A DNA stretch of 44,438 nucleotides from assembly GCA_902783885.1 (NCBI GenBank), contig CACZSQ010000008.1, positions 1 through 44,438 on the forward strand, in the 5' to 3' direction. The position numbers and the translations under genes were made by a program. This DNA comes from an uncultured Bacteroidales bacterium (GTDB lineage Bacteria > Bacteroidota > Bacteroidia > Bacteroidales > Bacteroidaceae). This document shows positions 16,751 to 25,141 of the stretch, piece after piece. Under the pieces are notes generated by a model. The model saw nothing but the letters and a program-made list of their open reading frames with translations, was not told the DNA's origin and searched no databases. How positions within the stretch are numbered: the stretch's first letter is position 1; each line of letters starts with the position of its first letter.

Positions 16751-17729
16751 TTATGAATACTTCAGGATTTGGCCGATACGCAACTTGGTTCCCTTGCTTA
16801 TGCCATTGGCGCGGCAGAGTTTAGCCACTGTCGTTCCGTGTTTGCGGGCGATCGTAGAAAGAGTCTCGCCTCTACGGACTTTATGGATACGAGTATTGCG
16901 AGAAGCACGGGAAGCACGTTTCTCAGATGATGTCTCAGAGGACTGGTAGGTAACCTCCTCTGTTGTTTCAGAAGCGTCGGACATTGCCAGATCTGAAGCG
17001 CCTGTGCCACGGTTGTCGTGCTTACCTAACAGAGTACCCCGGCCACGTCCACGGAAGACATAGAAATCACCCGTCACGTCCTGATTAGCAAAGTCAAAAA
17101 GCTTTGCCGGATCAATATATTCGCCCAGGAAACGAGTCTCGAAATGAAGATGGACGCCAAAACTGCGCCCTGTATTGCCTGCCAAACCGATGGGATCGCC
17201 AGCCTTCACGTTTTGCAGTTCCTTCACCAACTGACGGGACATGTGACCATAGACGGTCTCCAAGCCATTGGGATGACGGATTACGACCACATTGCCATAG
17301 CCGCCGCGCTGGAAAGTGACCACACGGACCTTGCCATCGAAAGCTGCGCGAATCGTATCGCCATAATAAGCGTTAACGTCAATGCCCTTATGCTGACGAC
17401 GGAATTTGCGACGATAGCCGTAATTTGATGTGACAACACGGTTGTTTATGGGCATACAAAAATCACGAAGGTCTATCTTGTACTCACTGGGCAACTGGAT
17501 GTGGCCGTATGCGTTGATATACTTGTTCTCCCAGTTCGGGTACAAATCTCCCGCAGGATTCTCAAGATTCTCCTGCTGGAAGAGTTTCTGAATCTCTACA
17601 CTATCAACGGCTCGCATCTTTCTGTCAATGGGAGCCTGACGAGCTATCACGTCCTGTGCGAACACCGGCGTGACAGACATGGTCAGTAAAAAAGCTGCAG
17701 TGGCGTGTTTGATGAATTGGACAATCATT
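16751..17729 (-). CDS. M23 peptidase with C-terminal LysM domain
   Basis: Secreted peptidoglycan endopeptidase or LytM-type activator, about 325 residues from ATG 17729. The signal peptide ends at VFAQ. The peptidase domain (about 90-210) has HKGIDVNA (zinc His and Asp), VYGHMS and VHLHFE (catalytic and zinc His), so it looks active. A Ser/Thr/Arg-rich linker leads to one LysM domain (about 280-325, from HKVRRGETLSTIARKHG), which anchors it to glycan. The reading frame continues upstream into ndk without a credible start, so 17729 is preferred. It lies 60 bases after ndk. Confidence 0.88.
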
Positions 17730-17789
17730 ACTTTCTCAATTATATTGTACTCTCTTTTCTTTCTGTTTTCGTTATCGATGGAGCTTGTA

Positions 17790-18251
17790 TTACAGCTCGT
17801 TCGGAGCATAAAGGAAATCCATCGTTGCACATCGGTATTCGAAAATCTCCTCAGGACGGAAGAAACGCGCCAACTCAATAGCGGCGTTCTCCACAGAGTC
17901 CGATGCGTGAACAATATTTTGTTGATTACTCATGGCATAGTCGCCACGAATCGTACCCGGATCTGCCGCACGGCCATTTGTAAAGCCCGTCATTGCACGT
18001 ACTACCTGTACAGCTTCCACACCGCTAATGGCCATGGCAACGATGGGCGATGCCATCATCGACGCAGCCAGCGAGGGAAAGAAGGGACGATCTACAAGAT
18101 GTGAATAATGCTCGCGGAGAATAGCTTCGTCCAGCTGCATCATTTTCATGCCAGCAATGCGGAGGCCTCGACGCTCAAAACGGTGAACTATTTCGCCTAT
18201 CAGCTGACGTTGAACGCAACTGGGTTTGAGCAGGACGAGTGTTGTTTCCAT
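17790..18251 (-). CDS. ndk: nucleoside diphosphate kinase
   Basis: Transfers the gamma-phosphate between nucleoside tri- and diphosphates through a phosphohistidine. ATG 18251 gives 153 residues, the usual size; longer in-frame starts lack support. METTLVLLKPS is the standard N-terminus. The active-site His is present in NIVHASDSVENA, where many homologues have Gly instead of Ala after His. YSHLVDRPFFPSL is also typical. A -7 box lies at 18309-18316. Confidence 0.93.
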   Translation of the reverse strand: METTLVLLKPSCVQRQLIGEIVHRFERRGLRIAGMKMMQLDEAILREHYSHLVDRPFFPSLAASMMASPIVAMAISGVEAVQVVRAMTGFTNGRAADPGTIRGDYAMSNQQNIVHASDSVENAAIELARFFRPEEIFEYRCATMDFLYAPNEL

Positions 18252-18308
18252 ATATGACTGTTGTACTATTTTCTGGTTAAGGTAAACGCCTACTATACGT
18301 TTCGGGTG

Positions 18309-18316
18309 CAAAAGTA
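18309..18316 (-). promoter_or_regulatory. promoter -7 box of ndk
   Basis: The minus strand reads TACTTTTG then CACCC, fitting TAnnTTTG. The surrounding 18252-18489 interval between ndk and queA holds this box and AT-rich DNA; no gene or clear terminator was seen there. Confidence 0.55.
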
Positions 18317-18489
18317 TAGAAAAAATACCGAACCGCCATATTAATTAACGTTTTTTCTCATTAAAAAAGTGTAAAACAGACATTTTATATGTATAAAGAG
18401 CGTTTCAGCACTAAAAACGGCGAGTATTGAATCGCACACCGGCATTATGAATCACAACAGTCGCCTATTCACGTCAGGCTGCCGCCTAG

Positions 18490-19722
18490 CTACGGGATGA
18501 GAAGCGAACTGTCGCCATAGCTAAGGAACCGGAAATCATGGCCAAGCGCATAGCGATAAATATCCTTCCATCGATCGTCCCCCACAAACGCCGAGACTAG
18601 CAGCAGAAGCGTGGACTGCGGCTGATGAAAATTGGTAATCATGCGCTTGACAATGTGGTACTGGTAGCCGGGCGCAATGATAATTTGCGTAGAGGTATGG
18701 AGGGCTTCTACATGGTTGTTATCCATCCAACCGAGGAGCGCGCGGAGAGCCTCAACGGTCGTTGGCAGATGGGCTGAAGATATTTCATAGGGCTCCCATT
18801 GCTTCACTTTCAAATCATCCTCGGCAGCGTTCGGATTGTCAAGTATTTTCTTTCCTATATAGAAAAGCGACTCGAGTGTCCTGACGCTGGTTGTTCCGAC
18901 AGCCGTGCACTCGCCATTGTGACGCAAGAGCGAATCCACCACACGTCGAGGAACATATATCCACTCGCTATGCATCTCATGCCCCTCTATGCGCTCGCTC
19001 TTCACAGGTTTGAAAGTACCTGCCCCAACATGCAGCGTCAGTTCTTGCCGTTCAATGCCTCGACTCTCGACAGATTCTATTACGCGAGGGGTAAAATGCA
19101 AACCTGCGGTCGGCGCAGCCACGCTGCCCTTCACCTTGGAATAGACCGTCTGATAGGTCTGAAGATCGCTGGCCTCGGTCTGCCGGTTCAGATATGGCGG
19201 AATTGGGAGTTCGCCACAAGCATCTAAGACTTGAGCCCAGGTCACAGCCTCATCGCCCCATGCGAAGTGAATGACATCACCGTCTTCCCTCTCAACTGTA
19301 AGCGTCAGTTTTTTTCCGTCAACAAGAATCTCACGAAAGAGTTTCCCATCCTTCCACTTCTTGCTGTTTCCCACAAGGCAATGCCACGTGCACGAAACAG
19401 GCTGCTGGAACATCAGGACATAGTCGTGCGGCCAAGCAGGTTCGAGACAAAAGACTTCAATGAGAGCTCCTGTTTCCTTGCGGAAATGAAGACGAGCCTG
19501 AATCACCCGTGTGTTGTTCATCACCATCAAAGAGCCTTCAGGCAGCAACCGGGGCAAATCACGGAAATGGTGTTCGCTGATGGTTCCATGGTTATAGACC
19601 AGCAACTTCGATGCATCGCGCTCAGCCAATGGATATTTGGCTATTCGCTCGTCAGGAAGCTCATAGGAGAAATCTGCTATCTTGATATTCTTTGGATCCA
19701 GTACAGCGTCCATCTCTGTCAT
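18490..19722 (-). CDS. queA: S-adenosylmethionine:tRNA ribosyltransferase-isomerase, long form
   Basis: QueA-family enzyme, which adds the ribosyl part of S-adenosylmethionine to preQ1 in tRNA to give epoxyqueuosine. Motifs are DERIAKYPL, VMNNTRV, AAPTAGLHFT, LHVGAGTFKPV, VGTTSVRTLES and TNFHQPQSTLL. At 410 residues it is about 60 longer than E. coli QueA. A clear insertion of roughly 35 residues sits between VGTTSVRTLES and STQIIIAPGYQY, with a smaller one near residues 110-150. Bacteroidetes carry long QueA-like proteins whose activity I cannot confirm. It starts 37 bases after the Smr gene. Confidence 0.8.
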   Translation of the reverse strand: MTEMDAVLDPKNIKIADFSYELPDERIAKYPLAERDASKLLVYNHGTISEHHFRDLPRLLPEGSLMVMNNTRVIQARLHFRKETGALIEVFCLEPAWPHDYVLMFQQPVSCTWHCLVGNSKKWKDGKLFREILVDGKKLTLTVEREDGDVIHFAWGDEAVTWAQVLDACGELPIPPYLNRQTEASDLQTYQTVYSKVKGSVAAPTAGLHFTPRVIESVESRGIERQELTLHVGAGTFKPVKSERIEGHEMHSEWIYVPRRVVDSLLRHNGECTAVGTTSVRTLESLFYIGKKILDNPNAAEDDLKVKQWEPYEISSAHLPTTVEALRALLGWMDNNHVEALHTSTQIIIAPGYQYHIVKRMITNFHQPQSTLLLLVSAFVGDDRWKDIYRYALGHDFRFLSYGDSSLLIP

Positions 19723-19759
19723 TCTTCTTTTTTACCTCAGCCTAAATATCTTATCACCT

Positions 19760-20968
19760 TTATCGAATCGTCACCATCGTAGCTCCGAATCCGTACTTTT
19801 GAAATGAAGCGTCCTCATATGTACAAGAACGGTAACGATGCTGCAATTCTTTGATGATTTCTGCGCGAAGGACGCCATCGCCTTTCCCGTGGATAAAGAC
19901 TATTCTCTGCCCTTTCTTCTTGATGTTCCGATCCATCATGATACGGAACTCTGTCAACTGGGTGTTCAGGAGCACACCGGCAGAAAGGCCTTCGGTATGA
20001 TCCAGAAGCGCATGAATATGAAGGTCAACTTCGATGATTTCTTCCTTGGCCGGTATATGGTTCGGCTTTGAAAAATGAGGGTTGCGCTCAGCTTTTTCTT
20101 TTTCGCGTTGAGCGCGCATCTCCTCTTTCAGGGCGCGCTTGGCTGCCTTCAGAGCCGCACGCTCTTCCTCGCGTGTCATCTGTGGAGCAGGCGCTTGCTG
20201 GGGGACCTCCTCATCTTCCGAGTCCTCCCCTACGCTCTGACTATCTACGATAGACAGATTCTCTGTAATGGCATCATCTTCCTCCTGCTGATCTTCATGG
20301 GCAAGGTTATAAACCAGCGCAGGCTCATGGAAGAAGGGCGACGGACGGAAAGCATGGAACTTGACGAACTTCACCAAATCCAAACGAACCTCAGTATTGG
20401 TTGCCGGCAGCAGCGAATAAGCATAATCGCGCTTCCACGTCATCACCTGAGCCGACAGACGCTCCCAATCATTCAGGTCTGACAACTCAAGCGTCTCAAT
20501 CAACTGTTTTGTGTTGGGTTCTACAACACCCTGCCAGCGTAGGCGCCACTGCTCGCCCTCTGCACAAGCCAGCACAGCAGAAGCGTAGTAATTTGAGTCA
20601 TTCACAAGATATACTTCGAAACTGGTATGACTGAACTCGCGAGGGTTCACCGGCACGAAAGCCAGAAAGACATTGAGTTCATCGCCTCCTTTGCGCTCCT
20701 TGGCTTTGGGCTGATAACTCATTGGACGGCTGCTGGGATCATCATCCACATCGTCCTCAAGGTAGCGGACACGTGGAGCCGGAGCCTCAGGTTTCTTTTT
20801 CACAACAAAATTGTTGGCATTCGTTTCCACAACAACCACTTGAGAGCGAAGCATCGGGATATCGAAGCCGTCAGCATCCTCTACCAACACGATGTTCTTT
20901 CCCTGAAAGCCTGTAATCTTGCCACCGCCAACTTCATTCAAAAAACGTACTTGATCACCTATTTGCAT
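19760..20968 (-). CDS. DUF2027 and Smr domain protein
   Basis: A 402-residue protein. The N-terminus (MQIGDQVRFLNEVGGGKITG) is an SH3-like, MutS2-like segment. A DUF2027 region spans about 90-215, an acidic and then Lys/Arg/Glu-rich coiled stretch about 225-300, and a C-terminal Smr domain about 320-402 has EVDLHIHALL and FIHGKGDGVLR, the HGxG motif of Smr. Smr domains can nick DNA or cleave RNA on stalled ribosomes; the role of this combination is unknown. It is divergent from argR across a promoter-rich gap. Confidence 0.85.
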   Translation of the reverse strand: MQIGDQVRFLNEVGGGKITGFQGKNIVLVEDADGFDIPMLRSQVVVVETNANNFVVKKKPEAPAPRVRYLEDDVDDDPSSRPMSYQPKAKERKGGDELNVFLAFVPVNPREFSHTSFEVYLVNDSNYYASAVLACAEGEQWRLRWQGVVEPNTKQLIETLELSDLNDWERLSAQVMTWKRDYAYSLLPATNTEVRLDLVKFVKFHAFRPSPFFHEPALVYNLAHEDQQEEDDAITENLSIVDSQSVGEDSEDEEVPQQAPAPQMTREEERAALKAAKRALKEEMRAQREKEKAERNPHFSKPNHIPAKEEIIEVDLHIHALLDHTEGLSAGVLLNTQLTEFRIMMDRNIKKKGQRIVFIHGKGDGVLRAEIIKELQHRYRSCTYEDASFQKYGFGATMVTIR

Positions 20969-20993
20969 GGCTTACTATTTTTTATTTTGGGCG

Positions 20994-21001
20994 CAAAGGT
21001 A
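20994..21001 (-). promoter_or_regulatory. promoter -7 box of the Smr-queA unit
   Basis: The minus strand reads TACCTTTG then CGCCC, a good -7 match 26 bases before ATG 20968. It faces the argR promoter, leaving about 110 bases between the two boxes for shared control. Confidence 0.6.
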
Positions 21002-21050
21002 GTAAAAAAATCACATTTATGCATATCTTTATATGTGAAAGAGAATTAAT

Positions 21051-21111
21051 ATGAATATTTTGTGCAAATATTCGCACAATTTCCACTTTTATTCGAAAGA
21101 ATATTCATATC
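21051..21111. promoter_or_regulatory. candidate ArgR operator region
   Basis: The stretch holds ATGAATATTTTGTGCA, a TTGTGC-N8-GCACAA inverted repeat at 21060-21079, and GAATATTCAT running into the argR -7 box at 21108. ATGAAT/ATTCAT words resemble the half-sites of the E. coli ARG box (TGAATwwwwATTCA). Position over the argR promoter fits autoregulation by ArgR. The match is by eye and the Bacteroidetes consensus may differ. Confidence 0.45.
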
Positions 21112-21115
21112 TTTG
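21108..21115 (+). promoter_or_regulatory. promoter -7 box of the arginine operon
   Basis: TATCTTTG followed by CGCCC, an exact TAnnTTTG match 21 bases before the argR ATG. The upstream half overlaps the GAATATTCAT word of the candidate operator. Confidence 0.65.
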
Positions 21116-21136
21116 CGCCCAGTTTTATAGAGAGGC

Positions 21137-21610
21137 ATGAGACAAGACAAAGCAACACGACTGGAAGTGATTAAGATGATTATCTCCAGTCAGGAGTTGG
21201 AGACACAGGAGGAGCTGCTGCGAGCACTGGAGATTGCCGGTTTTGCTTCAACACAGGCGACACTATCACGCGACTTGCGACAGCTGAATATCAGCAAAGG
21301 GCAAACAGAGCAGGGCAACTATATTTATATGTTGCCTGAGCGGAAGCGATACCAACGGGTCAGCGACACCAGAGCCACCGTTCAGCAAATCAACAAACTG
21401 GGGATTCTCTCCATCAAGTTCAGTGGCAATCTGGCTGTCGTCAACACACCTCCCGGCCACGCTCCACATGTGGCTTACGACATTGACCAAGCCCAGCTTT
21501 CCGATGTTTTAGGCACCATTGCGGGTGACGACACCGTCCTCATCGTGCTGGACGAAAAGGCCGACCGGCAGAAGACGCTGAACACCATTGCCGAACTTCA
21601 ACAACACTAA
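21137..21610 (+). CDS. argR: arginine repressor
   Basis: Hexameric transcriptional regulator that binds operators when arginine is plentiful. 157 residues: a winged helix at about 1-75 with ATLSRDLRQLNI, and a C-terminal arginine-binding and oligomerisation domain with GTIAGDDTVLIVLDE, which carries the conserved GTIAGDDT loop that holds arginine. It heads the arginine gene cluster, with candidate ARG-box-like words over its own promoter. The next gene starts 27 bases later. Confidence 0.93.
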   Translation: MRQDKATRLEVIKMIISSQELETQEELLRALEIAGFASTQATLSRDLRQLNISKGQTEQGNYIYMLPERKRYQRVSDTRATVQQINKLGILSIKFSGNLAVVNTPPGHAPHVAYDIDQAQLSDVLGTIAGDDTVLIVLDEKADRQKTLNTIAELQQH

Positions 21611-21637
21611 ACCCCACACAACAATCTATCAGCAGGT

Positions 21638-22294
21638 ATGGAAAACAATCCAAACAATCCGACTATTCAAGTTCTTGTTGCAGACGAATCGCACGAGAAA
21701 TACGTCGATACAATCCTAAAGACCATTGAAGAGGCTGCCAAAGTGCGCGGAACGGGCATCGCCAAACGTACGCACGAGTACGTTGCCACAAAGATGCGCG
21801 AGGCCAAAGCCGTCATCGCCCTGGCAACGCAAGCTGATGGCTCAGAACCCCGTTTTGCTGGTTTCAGCTATATCGAGACTTGGGGCAACAAACAATATGT
21901 CACCACCTCCGGTCTGATTGTCCACCCGGATTTCCGCGGACTTGGCATCGCCAAGCAAATCAAGGACATGACATTCACGCTGGCTCGAATCCGATGGCCG
22001 CACGCCAAGATATTCTCCCTCACAAGCGGCAAAGCGGTGATGAAAATGAACACCCAGTTGGGATACCTTCCCGTCACCTTCGACGACCTGACGGACGACG
22101 AAGCATTCTGGAAGGGTTGCGAAGGATGCGTCAATGTGGGCGTGCTGCGCGAACGCAACCGCAAGTTCTGCATCTGCACTGCGATGCTTTTCGACCCAGA
22201 GGAGCATCTGCCGGCCAAGATTCCACAGGATGTCATTGAGCGCATTGATCGTCTCGACGGGAAAATCCTAAGCAGTCAGGAGCTGCGCGACTAA
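21638..22294 (+). CDS. GNAT acyltransferase of arginine synthesis (candidate N-acylglutamate synthase)
   Basis: GNAT-fold acyltransferase of 218 residues. The acyl-CoA site is recognisable at HPDFRGLGIAKQIKD (the R/Q-x-x-G-x-G/A loop). A Cys-rich stretch (WKGCEGC, KFCICTAM) lies near the C-terminus. No argA or argJ is seen in the window, and this gene sits between argR and argG, so it is the natural candidate for the first acylation of glutamate. Bacteroides use N-succinyl rather than N-acetyl intermediates, and I recall that a GNAT in this position in B. thetaiotaomicron was linked by genetics to that step. The acyl donor is inference here. Confidence 0.8.
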   Translation: MENNPNNPTIQVLVADESHEKYVDTILKTIEEAAKVRGTGIAKRTHEYVATKMREAKAVIALATQADGSEPRFAGFSYIETWGNKQYVTTSGLIVHPDFRGLGIAKQIKDMTFTLARIRWPHAKIFSLTSGKAVMKMNTQLGYLPVTFDDLTDDEAFWKGCEGCVNVGVLRERNRKFCICTAMLFDPEEHLPAKIPQDVIERIDRLDGKILSSQELRD

Positions 22295-22324
22295 AGCATT
22301 ACCATTATAAGAAAATACAATAAG

Positions 22325-23527
22325 ATGAAGAAGAAAGTAGTTGTCGCCTTCAGTGGCGGCTTGGACACGAGCTACACCGTGATGTATCTCGCCAAAGAAT
22401 TAGGATATGAAGTGCACGCCGCTTGCGCCAACACAGGCGGCTTCAGCGCTGAACAGCTGAAGGCCAACGAGGAGAATGCGTATAAGCTGGGGGCAACGCA
22501 ATATGTGACGCTCGATGTGACACAGGAGTACTACGAGAAGTCGCTGAAGTACATGATCTTCGGAAATGTCCTGCGTAACAACTGTTACCCTATCAGCGTC
22601 AGTTCTGAACGCATCTTCCAGGCTATCGCCATCGCACGCTATGCCAAGCAGATTGGTGCAGAAGCCATCGCTCACGGCAGCACAGGCGCCGGCAACGACC
22701 AGATTCGCTTCGACATGACGTTCCTGGTCATGGCTCCCGGCGTGGAAATCATCACCCTCACGCGCGACAAGAAGCTGACTCGCAAGGAAGAGGTGGACTA
22801 CCTCAACGCTCACGGCTTCGCTGCCGACTTCGCCAAGCTGAAGTACAGGTACAATCTGGGCATCTGGGGCACCAGCATCTGCGGTGGTGAACTGCTCGAC
22901 GCCACACAGGGTCTGCCCGAGGAGGCCTACCTGAAGCACGTGACAGCCAAAGAACCTGAGAGCCTGCTGAAAATTCAGTTCGAGAAGGGCGAGATTGTAG
23001 GCGTTAATGACGAAAGGTTCGATGACCGCGTGAAAGCCATTCAGGAGATTGAGGAAATCGGCGCATCCTATGCCATCGGTCGCGATGCTAACGTGGGCGA
23101 CACGATTATCGGCATCAAAGGCCGCGTAGGCTTCGAGGCCGCAGCGCCGAAGCTCATCATCGAGGCACACCGCCTGCTGGAGAAATCAACGCTCTCCAAG
23201 TGGCAGCAGTACTGGAAGGATCAACTGGGGAACTGGTATGGCATGTTCCTGCACGAGAGCCAGTATCTGGAGCCCGTGATGCCCGATCTGGAGGCATTCC
23301 TGACATCCAGCCAGCGCAACGTCACCGGCACAGCAATCCTGAAGCTTCGCCCCTTTGGTTTCGAGACCGTGGGCGTTGATTCTGCCAATGACCTTACCCG
23401 CAGCAAACTCGGCGAATACGGCGAGACACAGACGGGTTGGACAGCAGACGAGGCCAAGGGCTTCATCAAAGTGCTCTCCACGCCGCTACGCGTGTATTAT
23501 GGAATTCACAAGGACGAAGAACGGTAA
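22325..23527 (+). CDS. argG: argininosuccinate synthase
   Basis: Joins citrulline and aspartate using ATP to give argininosuccinate. The 400-residue protein starts MKKKVVVAFSGGLDTSY, the PP-loop of this family, and has HGSTGAGNDQIRFDM (citrulline and aspartate binding) and NLGIWGTSICGGE. ATG 22325 is 30 bases after the GNAT stop. The lyase argH is not in the window. Confidence 0.93.
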   Translation: MKKKVVVAFSGGLDTSYTVMYLAKELGYEVHAACANTGGFSAEQLKANEENAYKLGATQYVTLDVTQEYYEKSLKYMIFGNVLRNNCYPISVSSERIFQAIAIARYAKQIGAEAIAHGSTGAGNDQIRFDMTFLVMAPGVEIITLTRDKKLTRKEEVDYLNAHGFAADFAKLKYRYNLGIWGTSICGGELLDATQGLPEEAYLKHVTAKEPESLLKIQFEKGEIVGVNDERFDDRVKAIQEIEEIGASYAIGRDANVGDTIIGIKGRVGFEAAAPKLIIEAHRLLEKSTLSKWQQYWKDQLGNWYGMFLHESQYLEPVMPDLEAFLTSSQRNVTGTAILKLRPFGFETVGVDSANDLTRSKLGEYGETQTGWTADEAKGFIKVLSTPLRVYYGIHKDEER

Positions 23528-23539
23528 CACTCAACCAAC

Positions 23540-23734
23540 ATGACCCAAAAACGTTTCTACCTCTCAACTACCGACAAGAAAATTGGAGGTGTGTGTGGAG
23601 GTTTAGCAGAATACTTTGACATCGATCCGCTCCTTGTACGTATCGCTTTCCTTTTCTTAATCTTTTGTGTCGGTGGAGGCTTGATGCTATATCTCATCCT
23701 TTGGTTGCTGGCTCCTAAACAGTCACAAATATGA
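23540..23734 (+). CDS. small PspC-domain membrane protein
   Basis: A 64-residue protein that is little more than one PspC domain: KKIGGVCGGLAEYFDIDP, then a hydrophobic stretch LVRIAFLFLIFCVGGGLM and a second short one ending APK. In phage-shock systems PspC senses membrane stress, but here it stands alone in the arginine operon, 12 bases after argG and overlapping argC by four bases (ATGA). It may be a coupled passenger; its function is unknown. Confidence 0.85.
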   Translation: MTQKRFYLSTTDKKIGGVCGGLAEYFDIDPLLVRIAFLFLIFCVGGGLMLYLILWLLAPKQSQI

Positions 23735-24705
23735 TTAAAGTAGGTATCATCGGTGGCGCAGGCTACACGGCGGGCGAGCTTATCCGCCTGCTGCTGCATC
23801 ACCCTGAAGCGGAAATCGCCTTTGTCCACAGCACGTCCAATGCCAAGGCTCTTCTCACTGATGTGCACGAAGGCCTTTTGGGCGAGACAGACATGAAGTT
23901 CACCAACCGCATGGCTCTCAAGAGCATCGATGTGCTGTTCCTCTGTATGGGGCATGGCAAGAGTGCAGAGTTTCTCAAAGAGCATCCCGTGCCGCGGGAT
24001 CTGAGAATCATCGACCTGGCGCAGGACTTCCGGCTGGCCTCTCCCGACCACGACTACGTCTATGGCCTTCCGGAAATCAACAAGGCTGAGATAACCAAGG
24101 CTCTCCACATTGCGAACCCCGGCTGCTTTGCCACCGCAATACAGCTCGGCTTGCTGCCTTTGGCTGCCAACTGGCTGCTGCATAGCGACATCAGCGTCAA
24201 CGCCATCACAGGTTCCACAGGTGCAGGAGTGAAGCCCGGCGCTACGACACACTTCTCCTGGCGCTCAGGCAACATGAGCATTTATAAGGCTTTCCGCCAT
24301 CAGCACGTTCCTGAAATCCGCCAGTCATTGGCTCAGCTACAGCCAGGCTTTGACGCTTCCGTCGATTTCATTCCCTATCGCGGTGACTTCGCACGCGGCA
24401 TCTTCTGCACGGAAGTGGTGCGAATCGACCCGTCGCTCAGCGAGGATGATATCGTCAAACTCTATAAGCAGTTCTATGCCCCTGCCGCCTTCACCCACTA
24501 CGTGGACCGCGACCTCGACCTCAAGCAGGTTGTGAACACAAACAAGGCTCTCGTTCATGTACAGAAGTTCGACGATAAGCTGCTCATCACCAGTGTCATT
24601 GACAACCTGCTCAAAGGAGCCAGCGGCCAAGCTGTGCAGAACATGAATATCATGTTCGGCCTCGATGAGCAGGCTGGCCTCAACCTCAAGCCCAGCGCTT
24701 TTTAA
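23731..24705 (+). CDS. argC: N-acyl-gamma-glutamyl-phosphate reductase
   Basis: Reduces the N-acyl-glutamyl phosphate to the semialdehyde with NADPH. 324 residues. VGIIGGAGYTAGELIRLL is the nucleotide-binding motif and NPGCFATAIQL holds the catalytic Cys. In Bacteroidetes the acyl group may be succinyl. It starts inside the end of the PspC-like gene. The next gene, argD, follows only after a 436-base gap with strong hairpins and its own promoter. Confidence 0.92.
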   Translation: MIKVGIIGGAGYTAGELIRLLLHHPEAEIAFVHSTSNAKALLTDVHEGLLGETDMKFTNRMALKSIDVLFLCMGHGKSAEFLKEHPVPRDLRIIDLAQDFRLASPDHDYVYGLPEINKAEITKALHIANPGCFATAIQLGLLPLAANWLLHSDISVNAITGSTGAGVKPGATTHFSWRSGNMSIYKAFRHQHVPEIRQSLAQLQPGFDASVDFIPYRGDFARGIFCTEVVRIDPSLSEDDIVKLYKQFYAPAAFTHYVDRDLDLKQVVNTNKALVHVQKFDDKLLITSVIDNLLKGASGQAVQNMNIMFGLDEQAGLNLKPSAF

Positions 24706-24709
24706 CCAT

Positions 24710-24745
24710 AAGATATGTATGTTATGTGCGAAACATGCATATCTT
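24710..24745 (+). other. hairpin after argC
   Basis: AAGATATGTATG and CATGCATATCTT pair over 12 positions with one G-U-type mismatch and a 12-base loop, beginning five bases after the argC stop. A competing pair, ATGTTATG (24719-24726) with CATAACAT (24751-24758), overlaps it. No T-run follows, so 3'-end protection or attenuation is as likely as termination. Confidence 0.45.
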
Positions 24746-24769
24746 TCTGCCATAACATCCATACGTAAC

Positions 24770-24839
24770 CATTGCACAATCATGATGAAGCAATTGCTTG
24801 ATCGTGATTGTGCAATTGCTTCATCATGATTGTGCAATG
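24770..24839. repeat. perfect 28-bp inverted repeat upstream of argD
   Basis: Arms 24770-24797 and 24812-24839 are exact reverse complements with a 14-base loop. The core GCAATTGC of each arm is itself palindromic. The word TGATTGTGCAA occurs once in the right arm and once entering from the loop, and its complement once in the left arm. There is no T-run, no coding sequence, and no obvious flanking duplication. Confidence 0.85.
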
Positions 24840-25105
24840 CGAACACCTGAATGTTTGCAGCAAGAGTCTTCATTCTTCTTGCCTGTTCACCTGAATCTTT
24901 CGTTTCAAAGGACTATCAGTTGTCGCGTTAAGAGCTACATGAACGCTCCGGCATAGTCGGTTGAGCTTCGTTTGAGCTCGGCTGTCATGCTCTTTCAGAG
25001 AGTGTAGAATCGCAAATCGCAAACAAGGCTTTTATCATTTTGTACCGAGAAGAGCAAAATGTGAGAAATATGGGGATTTGATGAACGTTTTTCAAATAAA
25101 ATGCG

Positions 25106-25113
25106 TACCTTTG
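25106..25113 (+). promoter_or_regulatory. promoter -7 box of argD
   Basis: TACCTTTG then CAG, 28 bases before ATG 25142. A TTTG at 25077-25080 is a -33 candidate, somewhat far at 25 bases. Confidence 0.6.
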
Positions 25114-25141
25114 CAGAAAATTATCAGAAAGAAGAAAGCGT

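Larger units (their letters stand above)
24706..25141 (+). other. 436-base gap between argC and argD
   Basis: No gene was recognised here. It holds the hairpin at 24710-24745, the perfect 28-bp inverted repeat at 24770-24839, about 230 bases with no feature I can name, and the argD promoter at 25106-25113. Other members of the cluster are separated by 30 bases or fewer, so the gap is out of character for this operon. Confidence 0.7.

Noticed and set aside
17730..17914. Upstream extension of the M23 peptidase frame
   Set aside because: It runs into ndk and puts the signal peptide inside the protein; ATG 17729 gives a proper N-terminus.
24770..24839. Insertion sequence ends
   Set aside because: The arms are separated by only 14 bases with no transposase and no clear target duplication; only a remnant could be argued.
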